10,442 nucleotides of DNA from Rhodospirillaceae bacterium CCH5-H10 (GTDB taxonomy: Bacteria; Pseudomonadota; Alphaproteobacteria; Reyranellales; Reyranellaceae): positions 1 through 10,442 of the forward strand of contig LSKJ01000515.1 of assembly GCA_001557035.1 (NCBI GenBank), in the 5' to 3' direction. Position numbers and translations under genes: made by a program. The notes beneath the pieces are model-generated. The model was not told the origin of the DNA and did not search any database. It worked only from the letters and a program-made list of their open reading frames with translations. This document shows positions 6,914 to 10,442 of this stretch, one piece after another. The first letter of the stretch is position 1. Every line of letters begins with the position of its first letter.

Positions 6914-7438
6914 CTAGAGGGAGAGCCGGATCGCGGCCACCCGATCTAGCACGCTTCCCGGTTCGATGAAGACCGGCTCGAAGCCGTGCCCACGATAGGT
7001 ACGCTCATGCACCGCCTCGAAGCGCCGCGCCTCCTCCAGCCCGATCCGCCGCGCCGCCGTGGGCTCGACGAATCCCATCAGCCGCACGAAGAAGACGCGC
7101 TGCCCGTAGAAGCGCTCGCGCTTCAGCTCGTCGATTTCCATACGCAGCAGGTCCGACGGCGGATGCCCGAGGAAGGTCGCCAGCGCCTCGGTGCAAAAGG
7201 CGGACCGATCATGGAACTGGACGTCGCCCGAGGCGGCGAGCCGCCTCTGCCGCTGCAGTGCCACGATCCGGTCGATGAACGCGGGATCGGTCCACGGCTC
7301 GGCGACGCCCTTGGCCTGTTCGAGCGCGATCACGTCGGTCGCCGCCTCCTCGACCACGCCGAACCCGTCGATCTCGAGCTGCCGCAGGACGGCCGTCTTC
7401 CCCGCTCCCGGCGCGCCGGTGAGGATGAAACGGTGCAT
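6914..7438 (-). CDS. P-loop NTPase, AAA_28-like, 174 residues
   Basis: This is a small stand-alone NTPase or kinase-like protein. The Walker A motif GAPGAGKT spans residues 8-15, immediately after a hydrophobic strand (FILTG). EEAATDVIALEQ (30-41) matches the vvpEaaR-type block of AAA_28 proteins. VQFHDRSAF (73-81) supplies the Walker B-like Asp-Arg seen in that family (usual form fDRg). FFVRL (116-120) and the Arg-rich lid EARRFEAVHERTYRGHGFE (136-154) complete the nucleoside-kinase-like layout. The length is typical of AAA_28 single-domain proteins, whose substrates are mostly unknown; a small-molecule or nucleotide phosphotransferase is plausible. The frame stays open upstream into the epimerase gene. 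The ATG at 7436-7438 is chosen because the protein starts just before the P-loop strand and overlaps the epimerase stop as TGATG. No Shine-Dalgarno sequence precedes it, so translation probably depends on reinitiation. Confidence 0.87.
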   Translation of the reverse strand: MHRFILTGAPGAGKTAVLRQLEIDGFGVVEEAATDVIALEQAKGVAEPWTDPAFIDRIVALQRQRRLAASGDVQFHDRSAFCTEALATFLGHPPSDLLRMEIDELKRERFYGQRVFFVRLMGFVEPTAARRIGLEEARRFEAVHERTYRGHGFEPVFIEPGSVLDRVAAIRLSL

Positions 7439-8412
7439 CAGAGCCGATTGTAGACCTTGAACCACTCGACGAAGAGTGGAATGCCCCGGTCGACGGTCAC
7501 CTGGGGCGACCAGCCGAGATCGCGCACCGTGCGCTCGATATCGGCCGCGGTTTCCTGCATGTCGCCGGGCTCGCCGGGCTTCAGCTCGATGACGGCTTTC
7601 CGGCCCAGCGCCTTCTCGAACAGCGCGATGACGTGCAGGATCTCCTCGCTGCGCGAGGCGCCGAGATTGTAGAGCCGATGGCCGGCGGCTGCGGGCGGCC
7701 TGTCGAGCGCCGCCAAAGTGCCCGAGACAATGTCGTCGATGTAGCTGAAGTCCCGCCTCACCTTGCCGTGGTGATAGAGGTCGATCGTGCGGCCTTCGTG
7801 GATCGCCCGGGCAAAGATGTAGGGCGACATGTCCGGCCGGCCCCACGGACCGTAGACCGTGAAATAGCGCAGGCCGGTCGCCTTCAGGCCGTACTGGTGG
7901 ACATAGGTCTCGGTCATCAGCTCGTCGGCCCGCTTGGTCGCGGCATAGAGCGACACCGGGCGGTCCACGGGATCGTCCACGGCGAAGGGGATCTTGCGGT
8001 TGCCGCCATAGACCGACGACGACGAGGCGTAGACCAATTGCCTGAGACCGGTCCCCAGCCGGCGCGCCAGTTCGAGCAGGACGACCTGCCCCATCAGGTT
8101 GGTCTGCACGTAGATATAGGGATCGACCTTGGAATGGCGGATGCCCGGCTGGGCGGCCAGGTGGACGATCCGGTCGATGTCGCCGTGGCGGTCGGACAGG
8201 CCCTGCATCGCCTCGCGATCCGAGACGTCGGCCTCGAGGAAGGTGAAGCCCGGCATCTCGCGGAGCGGCTTCAGCCGGGCGAACTTGAGGACGGGATCGT
8301 AGTAGTCGCTGAAATTGTCGACGCCGATCACGGTCTCCCCCCGCGCGAGCAGGGCGCGGGCGACATGGGAGCCGATGAAGCCGGCAACGCCGGTGACCAG
8401 GACGGAAGTCAT
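7438..8412 (-). CDS. UDP-glucuronate 4-epimerase-like SDR
   Basis: This 324-residue extended SDR probably interconverts UDP-glucuronate and UDP-galacturonate, supplying acidic sugars for lipopolysaccharide, capsule or exopolysaccharide. The NAD loop is GVAGFIG (8-14), with Asp32 after the second strand. Catalytic residues lie in ASSSSVYG (129-136) and in Tyr156/Lys160 of YAATK. Signatures typical of UDP-glucuronate epimerases are VDNFSDYYDPVLKFARL (31-47), RYFTVYGPWGRPDM (182-195), GKVRRDFSYIDDIV (216-229) and PGDMQETAADI (282-292). Family members are usually about 330-340 residues, so this is full length and slightly short. UDP-glucose 4-epimerase is a less likely alternative because the YYDP..K.ARL block is characteristic. 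The ATG is at 8410-8412, with no clear Shine-Dalgarno sequence. It is the first gene of the minus-strand block, faces the divergent intergenic region, and overlaps the NTPase start by one base. Confidence 0.9.
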   Translation of the reverse strand: MTSVLVTGVAGFIGSHVARALLARGETVIGVDNFSDYYDPVLKFARLKPLREMPGFTFLEADVSDREAMQGLSDRHGDIDRIVHLAAQPGIRHSKVDPYIYVQTNLMGQVVLLELARRLGTGLRQLVYASSSSVYGGNRKIPFAVDDPVDRPVSLYAATKRADELMTETYVHQYGLKATGLRYFTVYGPWGRPDMSPYIFARAIHEGRTIDLYHHGKVRRDFSYIDDIVSGTLAALDRPPAAAGHRLYNLGASRSEEILHVIALFEKALGRKAVIELKPGEPGDMQETAADIERTVRDLGWSPQVTVDRGIPLFVEWFKVYNRL

Positions 8413-8586
8413 GCGGGCGGACGCTTACAACATTTCACCCAAGGGAGACACCGTGAAACGGCGACGCCACTTTGGCGGGCATGGGCGGACGTAAAACGTC
8501 GTTTTTCGATTGTCGCGCCGTTCCGCATTGCCTGCAGCGTGCAAAGGTCGCTACCGTCCCCATATTGAAATGTCAGGGAGGTTGCC
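8413..8586. other. divergent intergenic region with short inverted repeats
   Basis: This 174-base gap between divergently transcribed genes should hold the promoters for both the minus-strand block and the oxidoreductase. I cannot assign a convincing -35/-10 pair on either strand. Three short inverted repeats, each with a 3-base spacer, are visible: CCGT-GAA-ACGG (8451-8461), CGCCA-CTT-TGGCG (8465-8477) and GACGT-AAA-ACGTC (8488-8500). The last overlaps a second palindrome, AAAACG-T-CGTTTT (8493-8505). These are candidate operator half-sites. Short arms of this kind also arise by chance, so the functional assignment is weak. Confidence 0.4.
8577..8581 (+). promoter_or_regulatory. Shine-Dalgarno sequence of the 2-ketoacid oxidoreductase
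   Basis: GGAGG (within AGGGAGG, 8575-8581) lies 5 bases before the ATG at 8587. It is a near-ideal ribosome binding site and decides the start of the gene on the right. Confidence 0.85.
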
Positions 8587-10442
8587 ATGCCCCTCGCGGT
8601 GACCCTGGACGACAAGTACGTACTGGAACGTGGACGCGTTTACCTGACCGGGACGCAGGCGCTGGTGCGCCTCCCCATGATGCAGCGCCAGCGCGACCTC
8701 GCGGCCGGCCTGAACACCGGCGGCTACATCTCCGGCTATCGCGGCTCGCCGCTGGGCGGCTTCGACCAGGCACTGTGGCAGGCCAAGAAATTCATCAAGA
8801 AGAGCCACATCGAGTTCCAGCCGGGCACCAACGAGGACCTGGCCGCGACCGCCCTGTGGGGCACCCAGCAAATCCACCTCTACCCCGGCGCCCGCTACGA
8901 TGGCGTGTTCGGCATGTGGTACGGCAAGGGGCCCGGCGTCGACCGCTCGGGCGACGTGTTCAAGCACGCCAACTATGCCGGCACCTCCAAGCATGGCGGC
9001 ATCGTGGCCCTCGCGGGCGACGACCACATGGCGAAATCCTCGACCGTCGCCCACCAGAGCGAGCCGGCCTTCATGTCGGCCGGCATGCCGGTCATCCACC
9101 CGGCCGGCGTCCAGGAATATCTCGACTGGGGCCTGCACGCCTTCGCGATGTCGCGTTACTCGGGCCTGTGGGTCGCCTTCAAGGTCCTGAGCGAGACGGT
9201 CGACAGCTCCGCCTCCGTCTACATCGATCCGCACCGGGTCGAGATCCACACCCCCACCGATTTCGTCCTGCCGCCCGACGGCGTGCACATCCGCTGGCCC
9301 GACGACTGGCTGGGCCAGGAGCGCCGCGTCGTCACGGTGAAGCAGCCCGCGGCGCTGGCCTACTGGCGCGCCAACAAGCTCGACAAATTGATGCTCGGGC
9401 GCCCCGACGCCCGCTTCGGCATCGTTACCGTCGGCAAATCCTATCTCGACGTGCGCCAGGCGCTGGACGAGCTGGGCGTCGGCGACGAGGAGGCCGAGCG
9501 CCTCGGCCTCGCCATCTACAAGGTCGGCATGGTCTGGCCGCTGGAGACCGAGGGCGCCACCGCCTTCGCCGCCGGCAAGCGCGAGATTCTCGTGATCGAG
9601 GAGAAGCGCAACCTGATCGAGCAGCAGCTCAAGGACGCGCTGTTCAACGCCCCGGCCGATCGCCGCCCGGTCGTGGTCGGCAAGACCGACGAGCGCGGCC
9701 AGAAGCTGCTCAAGACCGACGGCGAGCTGACACCCTTCGAGATCGCTTCGGCGATCGTCGCCCGCTTCGGCCTCGAGTCCTTCAGCAGCCGTACCAAGGA
9801 GCGCTTCGAGGCGCTGAAGCGCCGCGCCGGCCGCCAGGTCCGCAACGAAGCCGGCCTCGCCCGCGTCCCCTATTTCTGCTCCGGCTGCCCGCACAACAGC
9901 TCGACCAAGGTGCCCGACGGCTCGATGGCGATGGCCGGCATCGGCTGCCATACGCTGGCCATCGGCATGGAGCGCAACACCAAGACCTTCACCCACATGG
10001 GCGCCGAGGGCGCGCCCTGGGTCGGCGCCAGCCACTTCACCGACATGCCGCACGTCTTCCAGAACCTGGGTGACGGCACCTACTTCCATTCGGGCTATCT
10101 CGCGATCCGTCACGCGATCGCGACCAACACCACCATCACCTACAAGATCCTCTACAACGATGCCGTCGCGATGACCGGCGGCCAGCCGCACGACGGCAAC
10201 GTCCATCCCTGGACGATCAGCCAGCAGGTCCATGCCGAGGGTGTGCGCCGCATCGCGCTGGTGAGCGATGAGCCGGACAAATATCCGGTCGGCACGCCCT
10301 GGGCGCCGGGCGTCACCTTCCATCACCGCGACCAGCTCGACGAGGTCCAGCGCGAGCTGCGCGAGGTCAAGGGCGTCTCGGTCCTGATCTACGACCAGAC
10401 CTGCGCCGCCGAGAAGCGCCGCCGCCGCAAGCGCGGCACCTT
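8587..10442 (+). CDS. indolepyruvate ferredoxin oxidoreductase, fused type, 3'-truncated
   Basis: The frame is open from ATG 8587 to the window end, giving the first 618 residues of a protein that in its family is about 1,150 long. The enzyme oxidatively decarboxylates indolepyruvate and other arylpyruvates, made by transamination of aromatic amino acids, to aryl-acetyl-CoA while reducing ferredoxin. Its N-terminal part carries the conserved GYRGSPLGGFDQAL and FQPGTNEDLAATALWGTQQ blocks of the pyrimidine-binding half. The thiamine diphosphate motif runs from GDG (495-497) to Asn524 in YND. Cysteines 431, 434 and 454 (FCSGCPHN, GIGCHT) are conserved positions in this group. The visible end, DQTCAAEKRRRRKRG, is a familiar junction; in relatives a cysteine-rich iron-sulphur segment, then the gamma (IorB-like) domain, follows. 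Those parts cannot be verified here. A strong Shine-Dalgarno sequence precedes the start. No partner gene is visible. Confidence 0.94.
   Translation, partial: MPLAVTLDDKYVLERGRVYLTGTQALVRLPMMQRQRDLAAGLNTGGYISGYRGSPLGGFDQALWQAKKFIKKSHIEFQPGTNEDLAATALWGTQQIHLYPGARYDGVFGMWYGKGPGVDRSGDVFKHANYAGTSKHGGIVALAGDDHMAKSSTVAHQSEPAFMSAGMPVIHPAGVQEYLDWGLHAFAMSRYSGLWVAFKVLSETVDSSASVYIDPHRVEIHTPTDFVLPPDGVHIRWPDDWLGQERRVVTVKQPAALAYWRANKLDKLMLGRPDARFGIVTVGKSYLDVRQALDELGVGDEEAERLGLAIYKVGMVWPLETEGATAFAAGKREILVIEEKRNLIEQQLKDALFNAPADRRPVVVGKTDERGQKLLKTDGELTPFEIASAIVARFGLESFSSRTKERFEALKRRAGRQVRNEAGLARVPYFCSGCPHNSSTKVPDGSMAMAGIGCHTLAIGMERNTKTFTHMGAEGAPWVGASHFTDMPHVFQNLGDGTYFHSGYLAIRHAIATNTTITYKILYNDAVAMTGGQPHDGNVHPWTISQQVHAEGVRRIALVSDEPDKYPVGTPWAPGVTFHHRDQLDEVQRELREVKGVSVLIYDQTCAAEKRRRRKRGT

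Noticed and set aside
3844..6969. A very long open frame on the plus strand (over 1,000 codons) opposite the ABC1 and pepF genes.
   Set aside because: Its translation is Arg/His/Leu/Val-rich low-complexity sequence with no domain, and it lies antisense to two genes with complete catalytic motifs. Such frames are a by-product of GC-rich codon bias.
7439..7846. An upstream extension of the NTPase frame into the epimerase gene.
   Set aside because: The extension is Arg/Gly/His-rich with no similarity to the family, and the protein naturally begins at the strand before the P-loop. The TGATG junction supports ATG 7438.
8472..10073. A 533-codon plus-strand frame overlapping the oxidoreductase in another phase.
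   Set aside because: It is an Arg/Pro/Gly-rich shadow frame. The true gene is the frame starting at 8587, which stays open through the window end.
8551..10326. A 591-codon open frame on the minus strand opposite the oxidoreductase.
   Set aside because: It has no recognisable motif and biased composition, and the opposite strand carries an unmistakable thiamine-dependent enzyme with a strong Shine-Dalgarno sequence.

Overview
The window is GC-rich (by eye about two thirds G+C), tightly packed chromosomal DNA with long codon-biased reading frames. The protein families (SanA/YdcF, an AarF/ABC1 subfamily protein, PepF, a UDP-glucuronate 4-epimerase-like SDR, a fused-type indolepyruvate ferredoxin oxidoreductase) fit an alphaproteobacterium of the Rhodospirillales/Hyphomicrobiales kind. 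The genus is inference. I see no insertion sequence, integrase, phage gene, tRNA, rRNA or CRISPR array.

Layout. (1) Left end, plus strand: the 3' part of a D-2-hydroxyacid dehydrogenase (cut by the window edge), then a 370-residue polytopic membrane protein of unknown function. (2) 1889-8412, minus strand: seven codirectional genes. In transcription order these are a UDP-glucuronate 4-epimerase-like SDR, a small P-loop NTPase, oligoendopeptidase F (pepF), an ABC1/AarF-family kinase-like protein, a second NAD-dependent epimerase, a 63-residue lipoprotein and a SanA-like membrane-anchored protein. Gaps run from overlaps of 1 and 4 bases to 69 bases, so this may be one operon or two or three overlapping units. 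(3) 8413-8586: a 174-base divergent intergenic region with three short inverted repeats. (4) 8587 to the right end, plus strand: the first 618 codons of an indolepyruvate/2-ketoacid ferredoxin oxidoreductase that runs out of the window.

How the genes may work together. Two sugar-nucleotide-type SDRs, a lipoprotein and SanA suggest a cell-envelope theme for the minus-strand block. PepF (cytosolic peptide turnover) and the ABC1 protein (a family linked to ubiquinone/isoprenoid lipid biology) sit in the middle and look like housekeeping genes in the same transcription unit. The oxidoreductase on the right is an aromatic amino-acid catabolic enzyme with its own strong ribosome binding site. I found no clear new defence or mobile system. 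The least explained items are the polytopic membrane protein, the NTPase coupled to the epimerase, the small lipoprotein, and the short palindromes in the divergent region.
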